Assembly: GCF_030812195.1 (NCBI RefSeq) | Contig: NZ_JAUSSF010000001.1 | Location: forward strand, 1,240,001-1,304,000 | Length of the DNA stretch: 64,000 nt | From: Chryseobacterium lathyri | GTDB taxonomy: Bacteria; Bacteroidota; Bacteroidia; Flavobacteriales; Weeksellaceae | Direction: 5' to 3' | Shown: piece by piece, positions 26,165-35,210 of the stretch | How positions within the stretch are numbered: the first letter of the stretch is position 1 | Layout of the letters: the number at the start of each line of letters is the position of its first letter | The notes under the pieces: model-generated | What the model was told of the DNA's origin: nothing | Databases searched by the model: none | Seen by the model: the letters and a program-made list of their open reading frames with translations, nothing else | Translations under genes and position numbers: made by a program

Positions 26165-26926
26165 ATGAATCTTATTGTTGCATCAGATTATACCCATTAT
26201 GCAGATGATATACTCCGTATTATAAAGAACTTTCAAAATGAAGGGAACTTAATAGGACCTGGAACCCGAAATATTGTGAAGTGGATTATCATCAACAAGA
26301 TGACACTTAATTTTAAATCATTTAAACAGCATAATTTAATTAACAGGCATGTTTACAAATATTACCGGAAATCCAAAGCAAAGCGTTCTTTCGAATATGC
26401 CCATTTGTTGATTGCTAAAAATTTCTTTACTCCAAAACCTATTGCTTATGTAGAATTTCATGACTGCATTGGGTTAACAAGTAGTTATTATATAAGCGAG
26501 CAGCTGGAAAACGCATTTACATTGGAAGATGTATTTCTTAATAAAAATTCCTTTGAAGACTGGACGGAAATTGTTAAAGGATATACTTTATTAATCTATC
26601 AATTACATGAACAGGGAATTGAATTCATTGATAATTCTCCCGGAAATTTTTTAATAAAGAAAAGCAACAATGAATATCGCTTTTTTCTAGTAGACTTAAA
26701 TAGAATGAATTTTCACGAAAGATTTGAGATTCCTGATAGATTTAAAAATTTTTCGCGGTTAACCAATAGTCTTGATATCCTTAAAATCATAAGTCATGAA
26801 TATTCATTGTTATCAGGAATTTCCCCGGAACACTGTCTGGAACAAATCGTCAAGGCTACAAACAGACAAAAAACCAAGCGTAGAATAAAAAAAGTATTGA
26901 AATTTTATAAATACTTTCTAAAATAG
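26165..26926 (+). CDS. LPS-core kinase, InaA/WaaP/KdkA family
   Basis: 253 residues with a protein-kinase-like fold. Candidate ATP lysine is in LNFKSFK (about 51-54), the catalytic loop is IEFIDNSPGNFLI (D156, N161) and the metal-binding aspartate is FFLVDLNR (D177). These match the lipopolysaccharide kinase family, which phosphorylates Kdo or heptose of the LPS inner core. Follows the GT9 gene in the same direction, which supports the role. Substrate is inferred. Confidence 0.82.
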   Translation: MNLIVASDYTHYADDILRIIKNFQNEGNLIGPGTRNIVKWIIINKMTLNFKSFKQHNLINRHVYKYYRKSKAKRSFEYAHLLIAKNFFTPKPIAYVEFHDCIGLTSSYYISEQLENAFTLEDVFLNKNSFEDWTEIVKGYTLLIYQLHEQGIEFIDNSPGNFLIKKSNNEYRFFLVDLNRMNFHERFEIPDRFKNFSRLTNSLDILKIISHEYSLLSGISPEHCLEQIVKATNRQKTKRRIKKVLKFYKYFLK

Positions 26927-27442
26927 CAATTGCTTAATCAAAGGTTTTTCACAGCTCTAGCTAAAGCAGTTGATCCTATTGTAATTCTTCTTCATTTTTT
27001 CAATATTTATTGTTTAAATTTTCTAATCAATACAAAGCCTGTCAGCAGACATATGGAGCTGATGATCCACAGGCTCAGCATTGTATACATAAAATATGGG
27101 CAGTAATATACTTAAGTGTATCAACTAAATTACAAAGATCAATTTTGGATGATAATCTTTAATTTATTGTATAGCAGTTCTGAAATAGAGCTTGAAATTA
27201 ATTCACCTCTTTTTGTACATTCAAATATATTAAAACCAAAGAAAATAATGATTATAATGCTTTATGCTGGGAAAAATACCAATTTCTTATGTTAAAAAGA
27301 TGTAAAGTATTGAAGTTTATTTAGTTGTAAATTATTATATTTGACAATATAAAAACAGGCTGTATCGTAATGCTTTCAATATTATAAGTAGAAGGAATAT
27401 AATTCTAAATATAATCAAACAACCAAATCAACAATTTAAGAA
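26927..27442. promoter_or_regulatory. 516-bp intergenic stretch with a candidate promoter at 27336-27343
   Basis: TATATTTG at 27336-27343 matches the Bacteroidetes -7 box and lies about 100 bp ahead of the surface-protein gene at 27443. No TTTG at the proper distance. The rest is AT-rich and holds no convincing gene. Confidence 0.35.
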
Positions 27443-29068
27443 ATGGAAAAAAATGTCATTATTTTATCGGCCATGTTATGTGCATCCCTCGTTTTCTCCC
27501 AGGTAGGGATCAATACTTCTAACCCGCAACAAAGTTTCCACGTAGACGGAGCAAAAGATAATCCTGCAACCGGTGCGCCTACTGCAGCCCAGCAGGTCAA
27601 TGATTTTGCTGTTCGAAACAACGGGTTTGTTGGAGTAGGAACCTCCGTCCCGGCGAGTAAAGTTGATATCACTGTAGACAATCAGGGAGGCGGAGCAGCT
27701 AACAGCCTTGTCATGACAGGGTATGGTAATTCCAAAGGATCCTCGTTACAGATCCGTGCAGCGAATGGTACAGCAGCAGCACCCACAGGATTGGTAACTG
27801 GTGATAACATCGGAATCTTACATTTTATTCCCCGACATGATGGAGGATTTAGTGGGTATACTTCTTCTATCTATGCAACCTATAAAGGAAGTGGTGTAAC
27901 TTCACTTACAAACCTGAATTTCAATACTTCCGGAGCACCCAGAATGACAATTGATGAATTTGGGAATGTAGGAATGGGAACTGAAGCACCTCAGGGCAAG
28001 CTTGATGTTGTAAGCACCACCTCCGGATTTATCCCACCAAGGCTTACTACTGCACAAAGGGATGCTATAGCTGCAGGCAGCAGACCTCCTGGAACTACAA
28101 TTTTCAATACCACAGATTCAAGAATTCAGGTTAATACAGGAACAGATGCCACACCGGTATGGTCTAGTATGGAAAATACCAACATTTATAATGCTAATGG
28201 TGATCTTACAGGAAACCGTACTGTAGGAATAGGTACCAATACCCTTTCTTTTACAGGCACTACAGGTGCTGTCTCCATTGTTGGAAACAACGATGGCCTT
28301 GTGCGTACCTCTTTAAGAAATACAAATACAGGAACCAACACCCGTAATGATATTCATATTGGGGCGGCGGCCTCAAATATTTACCTGGGTACCGATAGAG
28401 GTTCAGGAATCTTTGGATCCGGAGCTAAGGCATATCTGGATAATCAATCCGGTGGCCGTATGGTATTTGGAACTGTCGGAACAGAACAGCTGACTATTAC
28501 TACCGGAGGTAATGTGGGGGTAGGAATAAACGCACCTACAGACAGGCTTGATGTAAACGGAACGGCCAGAGTAAGATCTCTGCCTGTTGCTGCTGGCCCC
28601 ACTGTTATCACTCCTGTTTATGCAGATAATAATGGTGTTTTAAATAAAGCAGTAACTGCTACATATGGAACAATTATTAATAATGCTACTGCTGCTGTAC
28701 AACCTAATGCTACCGCTGCATTGGTTACTGGATTAACTGATGGAGGAGTTTATAAAGCTACAGTTAGATTAAATAACGGATGTAATAATGTCTCTATTGC
28801 AGAATTTTATATCATTAACAATAGTTTTAGTAACCTCTATTCAATCAAGGGAATCGACGGGCTTGCAGGGGCAGGGACAGTCACTTTCACCCAACCTAAC
28901 CGAACGACAGCCCAAGCTGTATGGAGTGCAATGTTGCCTTGCCAGGACGGAGGAGATGGCACAGGCCATAATTATACTTTAACGATGCCGGCAGCAGGTA
29001 CAATAAATGTTACCAACAATGGAAATGTCCCAAGAGGTTATTCAATAATTGTTACCAGGCAGTTTTAA
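27443..29068 (+). CDS. Exported surface protein of the QVGIN family
   Basis: 541 residues. Signal peptide about 1-19 (ILSAMLCASLVFS), then QVGINTSNPQQSFHVDGAKD. The motif recurs as VGVGTSVPASKVDI (about 59), VGMGTEAPQGKLDV (about 178) and VGVGINAPTDRLDV (about 360), like the tail-fibre-type repeats annotated in Flavobacteria. The C-terminal 130 residues form a beta-rich Gly/Asn/Thr domain ending SIIVTRQF. No C-terminal T9SS domain is obvious. Probably secreted or surface-exposed. A decayed small gene follows at 29142, as after the surface/lipoprotein genes at 31858-34926. Confidence 0.75.
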   Translation: MEKNVIILSAMLCASLVFSQVGINTSNPQQSFHVDGAKDNPATGAPTAAQQVNDFAVRNNGFVGVGTSVPASKVDITVDNQGGGAANSLVMTGYGNSKGSSLQIRAANGTAAAPTGLVTGDNIGILHFIPRHDGGFSGYTSSIYATYKGSGVTSLTNLNFNTSGAPRMTIDEFGNVGMGTEAPQGKLDVVSTTSGFIPPRLTTAQRDAIAAGSRPPGTTIFNTTDSRIQVNTGTDATPVWSSMENTNIYNANGDLTGNRTVGIGTNTLSFTGTTGAVSIVGNNDGLVRTSLRNTNTGTNTRNDIHIGAAASNIYLGTDRGSGIFGSGAKAYLDNQSGGRMVFGTVGTEQLTITTGGNVGVGINAPTDRLDVNGTARVRSLPVAAGPTVITPVYADNNGVLNKAVTATYGTIINNATAAVQPNATAALVTGLTDGGVYKATVRLNNGCNNVSIAEFYIINNSFSNLYSIKGIDGLAGAGTVTFTQPNRTTAQAVWSAMLPCQDGGDGTGHNYTLTMPAAGTINVTNNGNVPRGYSIIVTRQF

Positions 29069-29141
29069 TTTCTGGCTGATTATTGGAGCCAGTACATTTT
29101 TCCTTAAGATTGTTTAAAACAAAGGATATTTAAAACACAAA

Positions 29142-29396
29142 TGATGAAATTTTTTTTTCAAAAGTATTTTCTGTTTTAATTGTAACAGTTTCTATGAATG
29201 TGCAGACCTCCGAAAAGTATAAAGACTCTTTGGATGGTATTGTACTGCTTTAAAAAATCTCGGGTGCTCTATATGATATCAAAATTCATGAAGCTTTGTT
29301 GTGCTCCGCTCATATTAAATCAATTAAGCACATTAGATACAATCGACGAAAATGTAGTATGCGAAAAGACAACACTTCGATTTCATTATTAAACCA
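29142..29396 (+). pseudogene. Broken copy of the small exported gene at 34958
   Basis: The first 130 bp are about 88% identical to 34958-35085 (ATGATGAAATTTTTTTTT..., then TTTCTATGAATGTACAG-like). A one-base loss near 29163 shifts the frame, and a stop follows the VLYCF segment. Both copies follow surface/lipoprotein genes in the same orientation, so a module was duplicated and one copy decayed. Confidence 0.6.
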
Positions 29397-29410
29397 ATTA
29401 TTTTCAAAGT

Positions 29411-29840
29411 GGGTATGAGTATTACTTTTTATAAGCCAAAATCACATCTACTAAGCCAGTATATTGAGGGCTTTTATTTCTGAGGATGTTATACTAAAAT
29501 CAAATCAATACTGGACACTTTCCAGTAATTTTTGCCTTGCAACGATTTGTCAGGACATAGAATTAATTCCCGAAAAAACAAAATCACAATAAGGAAATCA
29601 AATATTAAAAGGACTGACTCATTTCTTTTCAATAACATTTCCAGGCCCGTTCAGGTTATGTACGAAGCGCCGAGAAATGAACTCACAATATACTTCAAGC
29701 CACTTGCTATTTTTTCATTTCTTTTTATCACCAAATAAAGACCATCTGGAGAATTTCAACCCATATCCTGATTACCTGCCTGAAATTGAGGAAAATGAAA
29801 AACAGGGATAAACAAGCAAATATTTTAGAAATTATCTTAT
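29411..29840 (+). pseudogene. Remnant of an AraC-family regulator (N-terminal part)
   Basis: MSITFYKPKSHLLSQYIEGFYF at 29411 matches the N-terminal sensor part of AraC-type regulators and stops after 22 codons. A shifted frame continues with SRPVQVMYEAPRNELTIYFKPLAIFSF, typical of the same domain, then another shift (NPYPDYLPEIEENEK, NYLISKLYSPKLEAVQG). At least three frame breaks; the HTH part is missing. Confidence 0.55.
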
Positions 29841-29849
29841 CTCCAAGCT

Positions 29850-30001
29850 TTATAGTCCCAAGCTCGAAGCGGTTCAAGGCATCCTACTTGAGTGAAGCTT
29901 ATAGATTATCCCACCAGACCGAAAAGGCCATCAAGTCTTTGAAAATCTATTTGACAAAAGAGCCAACGGATATGGAAGCTAAGGCACAGTATGAAAATTA
30001 A
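29850..30001 (+). pseudogene. TPR-like C-terminal tail fragment
   Basis: The frame ending at 30001 reads ASYLSEAYRLSHQTEKAIKS, then a short segment and TDMEAKAQYEN: one tetratricopeptide repeat of the type that ends many Bacteroidetes serine hydrolases. Nothing of the catalytic part is upstream; the frame runs back into the AraC remnant, so two broken genes are joined here. Confidence 0.45.
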
Positions 30002-30119
30002 AAAAACAGCAACAATCATAAGTGTATATCTTGATCATAGCAGTACGTTACATCAAGTATTATTGAAAGTTTGATCTTAAGTGTTTTGATGACGGGTATT
30101 TCACCCTTGTTTTTTTATT

Positions 30120-31541
30120 TTATAATTCATTGATCCATTTATTCAGGTCTGTAGAAACTTCCAAGCCTAATTTCTTTTTAAGCCGATATTTTGTGGTTTC
30201 AACACTTCTAAATGTCAAATTTCTAAAAACAGCAATCTCTTTATTACTGATATTAAGTTTCATATATGCACAGAACCTGATATCATTGTCTTTTAGATTT
30301 GGATTATGAGTGATTAATTTTTCACAAAATTCAGGATATATTTCTTTAAAGTAGGAAAGAAAAAACGGACTATCTTCCTGCGCCATTTTCATGACTTTAT
30401 CAAAAGAAGTGCTATCAATTTGCTTTTTTAATTTAAGAACTTTTAGAGTTTGTTCTTCAAGAAGACGGTCTTTTTTTAACTGGTTCGAAAGATTAATCCT
30501 TCGAATGAAATAAATGGAAATCACAAATAAAATAATAATACAAGAAATTATCAGGTACATTTTATTTTTCTCATATCTTTTTTCTTTCACCTCATCTTCC
30601 GAAAGTTTACTTACAACAATATTAATGGCAGTCTTTTCTTCATTTTTGATACTATCATTTAAAACTTTGTATTTTTCCAGATATTCCTTAGACATTTTCT
30701 CATTATTCATAGCATTATAAACACTTGAAAGTGAATCATAAGCTTTCCTGATAAGAGTTTTCGACTCCCCTTTTCTGAAAGCATCCAGGGATTGCAGATA
30801 ATACTGAAGTGTCTTTTCATGATCTCCTTTTATGGCATACAAATTTCCATAACTGAACAACGTAATTCCTTTAATTAATATGAAATTTCTATCCGGAGCA
30901 GTAGTCGCTTTATTGAGATAATATTCTGCTGAATCAAGACAGATATTATTTTCCATAAACCTATCAGCTATTTTAGTATAGGTAATACCGCTAGGTAAAT
31001 TGATAAGGGTCTTTCGCTCAATACTTTTTAGTGAATCCGGTTTATTCAGAAAGTTGAGCCGTTTCCAAGTATAAATATAGAATAAAAGATATTTTTTTTG
31101 CTTTTCTATGGGGATATCCTCTGTATACTGAATAGCCTTATCAAAAAAAGTGTTCGACTTATCAAGCATTCCCAACCGCGTATAATTTTTAGCATATTCA
31201 CTGTAAATTCTAGCCCAAAACAGAGGGGTATCATTACCTCCCATTGCCTCTTTGGCTTTATCTAAATAATCAATACTCTCCTGAAGTTTATTATAAGAAA
31301 AAAGCAAAAATCCTATATTGGTGTAGACAGTTACCATGCCATCTTTATCACCGGCCTTTTCATATTTCTTCAGGGCATTGAGATTAAACTCCATTGCTTT
31401 TACATGCTCTCCTTTATTATAGTACTCAGCTGTCTTTTGTATGGTCTCGGGAAAAAAAGAATAATCCTGAGATTTATACCGGGCGGTTTGCAGCAGAAAA
31501 AGAAAGATTAAGGATTTTATGACAACATGATGAAGAGACAT
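30120..31541 (-). CDS. Membrane-anchored TPR / LuxR-type regulator
   Basis: 473 residues from the ATG at 31541 (MSLHHVVIKSLIFLFLLQ, signal/anchor); an in-frame ATG at 31577 would add 12 residues ahead of the signal. Six or so TPR repeats (about 35-310: TVYTNIGFLLFSYNKLQESI, LFSYGNLYAIKGDHEKTLQYY), one membrane helix (about 328-348, MYLIISCIIILFVISIYF), a coiled coil, then a LuxR-like HTH (about 405-470: DNDIRFCAYMKLNISNKEIA, RSVETTKYRLKKKLGL). A common Bacteroidetes design linking envelope sensing to DNA. Convergent with the plus-strand pseudogenes on its left and divergent from the surface-protein gene at 31858, a possible target. Confidence 0.8.
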   Translation of the reverse strand: MSLHHVVIKSLIFLFLLQTARYKSQDYSFFPETIQKTAEYYNKGEHVKAMEFNLNALKKYEKAGDKDGMVTVYTNIGFLLFSYNKLQESIDYLDKAKEAMGGNDTPLFWARIYSEYAKNYTRLGMLDKSNTFFDKAIQYTEDIPIEKQKKYLLFYIYTWKRLNFLNKPDSLKSIERKTLINLPSGITYTKIADRFMENNICLDSAEYYLNKATTAPDRNFILIKGITLFSYGNLYAIKGDHEKTLQYYLQSLDAFRKGESKTLIRKAYDSLSSVYNAMNNEKMSKEYLEKYKVLNDSIKNEEKTAINIVVSKLSEDEVKEKRYEKNKMYLIISCIIILFVISIYFIRRINLSNQLKKDRLLEEQTLKVLKLKKQIDSTSFDKVMKMAQEDSPFFLSYFKEIYPEFCEKLITHNPNLKDNDIRFCAYMKLNISNKEIAVFRNLTFRSVETTKYRLKKKLGLEVSTDLNKWINEL

Positions 31542-31737
31542 ACAATATATTTTGTTGTCCGAATTTACGAAAATCAAAAAAATAAATCGTGAATTAAAAT
31601 AATTAACGAAAATTCATGATAGTATTTCAATTATTACAATACTGCAATTCTACTTCACGTAGTTAGCAAATCACTGATTTACAATCGACTAAAAACGTGT
31701 TGTGTTATTGTAGTGCTTTTATTTAATCTGCTGGTGA

Positions 31738-31745
31738 TAAATTTG
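31738..31745 (+). promoter_or_regulatory. Candidate -7 box for the 697-residue surface-protein gene
   Basis: TAAATTTG matches TAnnTTTG, 113 bp before the start at 31858. No TTTG or TTG at the expected distance upstream, so an activator may be needed, or the match is chance. Confidence 0.3.
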
Positions 31746-31857
31746 CAAACACAATATGACATCGAAATACTTTTAATAATACTAGTCAATTTTAAGTATT
31801 GAGATACGATTCTAAAAACATAAGGATAAAATTCTAAGCTCCAAAAACAATTAAGAA

Positions 31858-33951
31858 ATGAAAAAAAATGCAATTATTTTATTTTCTCTGCTCAATTCTG
31901 TTTTTGCTTTTTCCCAAGTTGGTATTAATACCACTAACCCAAAAGCAACATTTGATATTACAGCAAAAGAAGCAACAGGAACTTCCAGAAATGTGGATGG
32001 TCTTCTTATTCCCAGAGTAGACAGGCAACGAGCCCAATCGATGATGGGGACACCTGTGTCTACATTAATATATGTAAATGACATCAGTAAGGGTTTACAA
32101 ATGGGCACAGCCATTAATATCGATAATATAGGATATTATTATTTTGACGGAAGTTTTTGGGTAAAGCTGAATACTCCGTCTCTTGTCAATCCAATGGTAA
32201 ATATTTATAACACCAACGGTACCCTTGAAAGTGACCGTACCGTAAATCAGGGAGACAAGACCATCGCTTTTACAGGAACGAGAGTAAACTCATTCTCAGT
32301 AGATGGAAATACATTCTCAGTAGACGCTGCCAACAACAGTGTTGGAATTGGCACCAATACACCCGTTGCAAAATTAGATATTGTAGGTAACCGAATGGGT
32401 ATAAAAGCTGCATCGGGAAGCGGAAGCTGGGATAACCTTTGGTTTAATATAGATTCATATTCACCTTCTATTAATGCATCCGGAGCAGAAAGAGGTATAC
32501 TGTTTAACGTGGGGGCAAATGCTACCGGTACTTATGGTGATGGACAAACCCTTACTACCGTTGCTGCAATGCTACCAAACGGAAATATGGGTATCGGGAC
32601 CGCTGCTCCAAACGCCAATGCAGTATTAGAATTAAATGCTACCAGTAAAGGATTTCTACCTCCGAGACTCACAACTGCCCAAAGAAATGCCATTCCGGCA
32701 GCTACTAAACCGGCGGGACTAATGATCTATAATACCACGACCAACTGTATGGATTTTTGGAACTCCTCTGCATGGGTATCTACCTGTGCTGTCACCTCCC
32801 CTCCTGCAGGAACTATTACAGCAGTTACCTGTGCAAGTGCCACCAATAATGGTACTTTAACCACAGGAATAAATAATTCTGTTACTTCATCAATTCCATA
32901 TACAGGAGGAAACGGAGGTTCGCACGGCGGACAGATTGTAACCTCTACAGGCGTAACAGGGCTTACTGCAACATTGGCGGCAGGAAGTTTTGTCACAGGG
33001 AACGGAGCCCTTATCTATACCATTACAGGAACACCAAGCGCAGTGGGAAATGCAAATTTTGCCATTAATATCGGCGGCCGTACCTGTACTTTAACAAGAG
33101 CTGTCACTGCTCCTGTGGGAAGTGTGGCAACATTAAACTGTGCAGGCGCTATTAATAATGGAACTTTGACAAGAGGAATAGCCGCTTCTGGTGTAACATC
33201 TGTAATTCCTTACACAGGAGGTAACGCAGGTACTCATGGAGGTCAGGTCGTAGCTTCTACAGGAGTTACAGGACTTACAGCAACCTTAACTGCAGGTACT
33301 TTTGCCAACGGAAACGGTACACTTACCTACACGGTAACAGGAACTCCTGCTACTTCAGGGACTGCCAGCTTTGCCATTAATATTGGAGGAAGAACTTGTA
33401 CGTTAACAAGAAACGTTGTAGTAGGTCCTCCTCTTCCAGGGAGTGTTTCTGAAACATGTACAGGCTGGACTATAGGGGGATTATATCAAAATAATACTTC
33501 TGTAAGTGGGACGGTAAACGGATTACCCGTTACTGCGACTGTGAGTAATCTTTTCAATGCAGGAGGAAATCCAGGAGGACCTACATACGCACTTATGGTT
33601 GGTCCAACAGAGACAAGCTCTCGCTTAAAGTTTAAATTTAACAGAGCAATTTCAAACTTTAAAGTAAGCCAGTCTGCTACCAACAGAGGAGAAGTCTATC
33701 AATACATATTAAGAAGAAACGGAGTAATAGTTGGATCTCCTACAATTTTAGGAAGCAATACTACCTATTTTACAATTACTTCAACATCAACTGGCGGTAC
33801 AATTAATGCAAACAATGCTCCTACGAATGGAGGATATTCAATTATTTATAATATTGGCGGAGTATGGTTTGATGAGATCGATATTATAGGATCTCAGCCC
33901 GCCGGAGCTGCTGGTTCCCTCATGATATTTTGTGTAGGAGATGCTCAATAA
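31858..33951 (+). CDS. Large exported surface protein with two tandem 97-residue repeats
   Basis: 697 residues. Signal peptide about 1-19, then QVGINTTNPKATFDITAKE and a second motif VGIGTNTPVAKLDIVGN (about 162). Residues about 315-415 and 416-515 are two copies of one domain: GTITAVTCASATNNGTLTTG...GTPSAVGNANFAINIGGRTCTLTR and GSVATLNCAGAINNGTLTRG...GTPATSGTASFAINIGGRTCTLTR. Each copy has two cysteines that could form a disulfide. A different beta-rich domain ends the protein (VSETCTGWTIGGLYQ..., MIFCVGDAQ). Probably secreted/surface, possibly adhesive. Followed by a strong terminator, then a lipoprotein gene. Confidence 0.78.
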   Translation: MKKNAIILFSLLNSVFAFSQVGINTTNPKATFDITAKEATGTSRNVDGLLIPRVDRQRAQSMMGTPVSTLIYVNDISKGLQMGTAINIDNIGYYYFDGSFWVKLNTPSLVNPMVNIYNTNGTLESDRTVNQGDKTIAFTGTRVNSFSVDGNTFSVDAANNSVGIGTNTPVAKLDIVGNRMGIKAASGSGSWDNLWFNIDSYSPSINASGAERGILFNVGANATGTYGDGQTLTTVAAMLPNGNMGIGTAAPNANAVLELNATSKGFLPPRLTTAQRNAIPAATKPAGLMIYNTTTNCMDFWNSSAWVSTCAVTSPPAGTITAVTCASATNNGTLTTGINNSVTSSIPYTGGNGGSHGGQIVTSTGVTGLTATLAAGSFVTGNGALIYTITGTPSAVGNANFAINIGGRTCTLTRAVTAPVGSVATLNCAGAINNGTLTRGIAASGVTSVIPYTGGNAGTHGGQVVASTGVTGLTATLTAGTFANGNGTLTYTVTGTPATSGTASFAINIGGRTCTLTRNVVVGPPLPGSVSETCTGWTIGGLYQNNTSVSGTVNGLPVTATVSNLFNAGGNPGGPTYALMVGPTETSSRLKFKFNRAISNFKVSQSATNRGEVYQYILRRNGVIVGSPTILGSNTTYFTITSTSTGGTINANNAPTNGGYSIIYNIGGVWFDEIDIIGSQPAGAAGSLMIFCVGDAQ

Positions 33952-33987
33952 TCGATTTTATTATTTCATTTAGTGTTTGTTTTTTTT

Positions 33988-34023
33988 AGAGCAGGGTTCC
34001 AAATTTTTCATTTTCCCTGCTCT
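33988..34023 (+). terminator. Terminator after the 697-residue gene
   Basis: AGAGCAGGG and its complement CCCTGCTCT enclose 18 nt; the run TCTTTTTC follows. It separates the surface-protein gene from the DUF4822 lipoprotein gene. Confidence 0.7.
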
Positions 34024-34065
34024 TTTTCAAAAGAAAAATTAGTTTAACCTATAAATTTATTTACA

Positions 34066-34926
34066 ATGATTACATTAAAAAAAGTTTTTTACCTGTTTGC
34101 TGCATTTGCATTAACAGCTAGTTTTGTTGCTTGTTCAGACAATGATGACGAATTTGTTATCGTAGATCCTGCACTTACTCCGTCACAAATTTTATCTTCT
34201 ACCCCTTGGGCTACTACAGGCGCGAAAGATAAAGACGGGAAAAGTATAGCCTTAAACGATCCTGCTGTAGCCGGATTTGTAGGGTTTGCCTACTTTAAAA
34301 GCGATGGAAATTTTGCTATCTACGGATTGAATGATGTATTAAGATCCATAGGTACATGGTCTGTAGATCCTCAAGGAAAAACAAGAACAATTACTTCACT
34401 TCGCCCTGACAGAACACCAATTTTCACCCGTGATGTAGAAATTCTTGAACTTAATAAAAAAGTATTCACTTATAGAATTCATACAAATCCAAGCGATCCT
34501 TCCATATTTTATGATATTATTCATGAAAGAGTAAACCATGCTGAACCCGCAAACGGACAACTTACACTAGCTTCAACTGCCTGGAAAACAACTGATGCTC
34601 TTGATAACACCGGAGCCCATGTTGACCTTAACAATCCGGCAGTAAACGGTTTCGTAGGATATGCTTATTTCAGAGCAGGAGGACAATATGCGATCTATGG
34701 ATTAAATGATGTATTAAGGAATCAGGGGGACTGGTCTATTTCCCCAGACGGAAAAACAAGAACTCTGGTAGCCAGAAATCCTGACGGTACCATAGCCTGG
34801 ACCCGTGTTACAGAAATTCTTGAATTAAATAGTAACATATTTACCTACAGGGTTATTCCTAATGCAGCTAATCCTTCAGTATATTATGATATTGTTCATT
34901 CCAAAGTTGATCATAAGGAACCTTAA
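34066..34926 (+). CDS. Lipoprotein with two tandem DUF4822-type domains
   Basis: 286 residues. Lipoprotein signal with lipobox FVAC (Cys23). Two similar domains follow (about 35-155 and 160-286): STPWATTGAKDKDGKSIALN, FVGFAYFKSDGNFAIYGLND and STAWKTTDALDNTGAHVDLN, FVGYAYFRAGGQYAIYGLND, each ending in a YDI(I/V)H segment. The pattern fits DUF4822. Function unknown; likely outer-membrane or periplasmic lipoprotein. It follows the surface-protein gene and precedes the small exported gene at 34958. Confidence 0.78.
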   Translation: MITLKKVFYLFAAFALTASFVACSDNDDEFVIVDPALTPSQILSSTPWATTGAKDKDGKSIALNDPAVAGFVGFAYFKSDGNFAIYGLNDVLRSIGTWSVDPQGKTRTITSLRPDRTPIFTRDVEILELNKKVFTYRIHTNPSDPSIFYDIIHERVNHAEPANGQLTLASTAWKTTDALDNTGAHVDLNNPAVNGFVGYAYFRAGGQYAIYGLNDVLRNQGDWSISPDGKTRTLVARNPDGTIAWTRVTEILELNSNIFTYRVIPNAANPSVYYDIVHSKVDHKEP

Positions 34927-34957
34927 TCAGGGTAATTAGTCCTCTAAAAATACACAA

Positions 34958-35176
34958 ATGATGAAATTTTTTTTTACAATACTATTTTCTGTTTTAATAG
35001 CAACAGTTTCTATGAATGTACAGATCTCTGAAAAGTCAAAAGACTCTTTGGGTGATATTGTACTGCTTAAAAAAATCACGGATGCTCTTATTGAGTTTTC
35101 GCAGGATCATATTATGAAAATTGGAAAAGCTCTTGCTGGGGTGAATGACTTTACTGTTCACCGGACCAGAGCATAA
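34958..35176 (+). pseudogene. Short exported protein, probably truncated
   Basis: 72 residues: signal peptide (KFFFTILFSVLIATVSMNVQ), then KDSLGDIVLLKKITDALIEF and an early end. The 5' part is about 88% identical to the broken copy at 29142. A typical NTF2/SnoaL C-terminal piece (36107-36184) lies after the CPBP gene, so this may be the front of an NTF2-like gene interrupted by that gene. It could also be a real small protein. Confidence 0.45.
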
Positions 35177-35210
35177 TTCCCGTCCCTGAATCAATCATGT
35201 AAAAGAAGTT

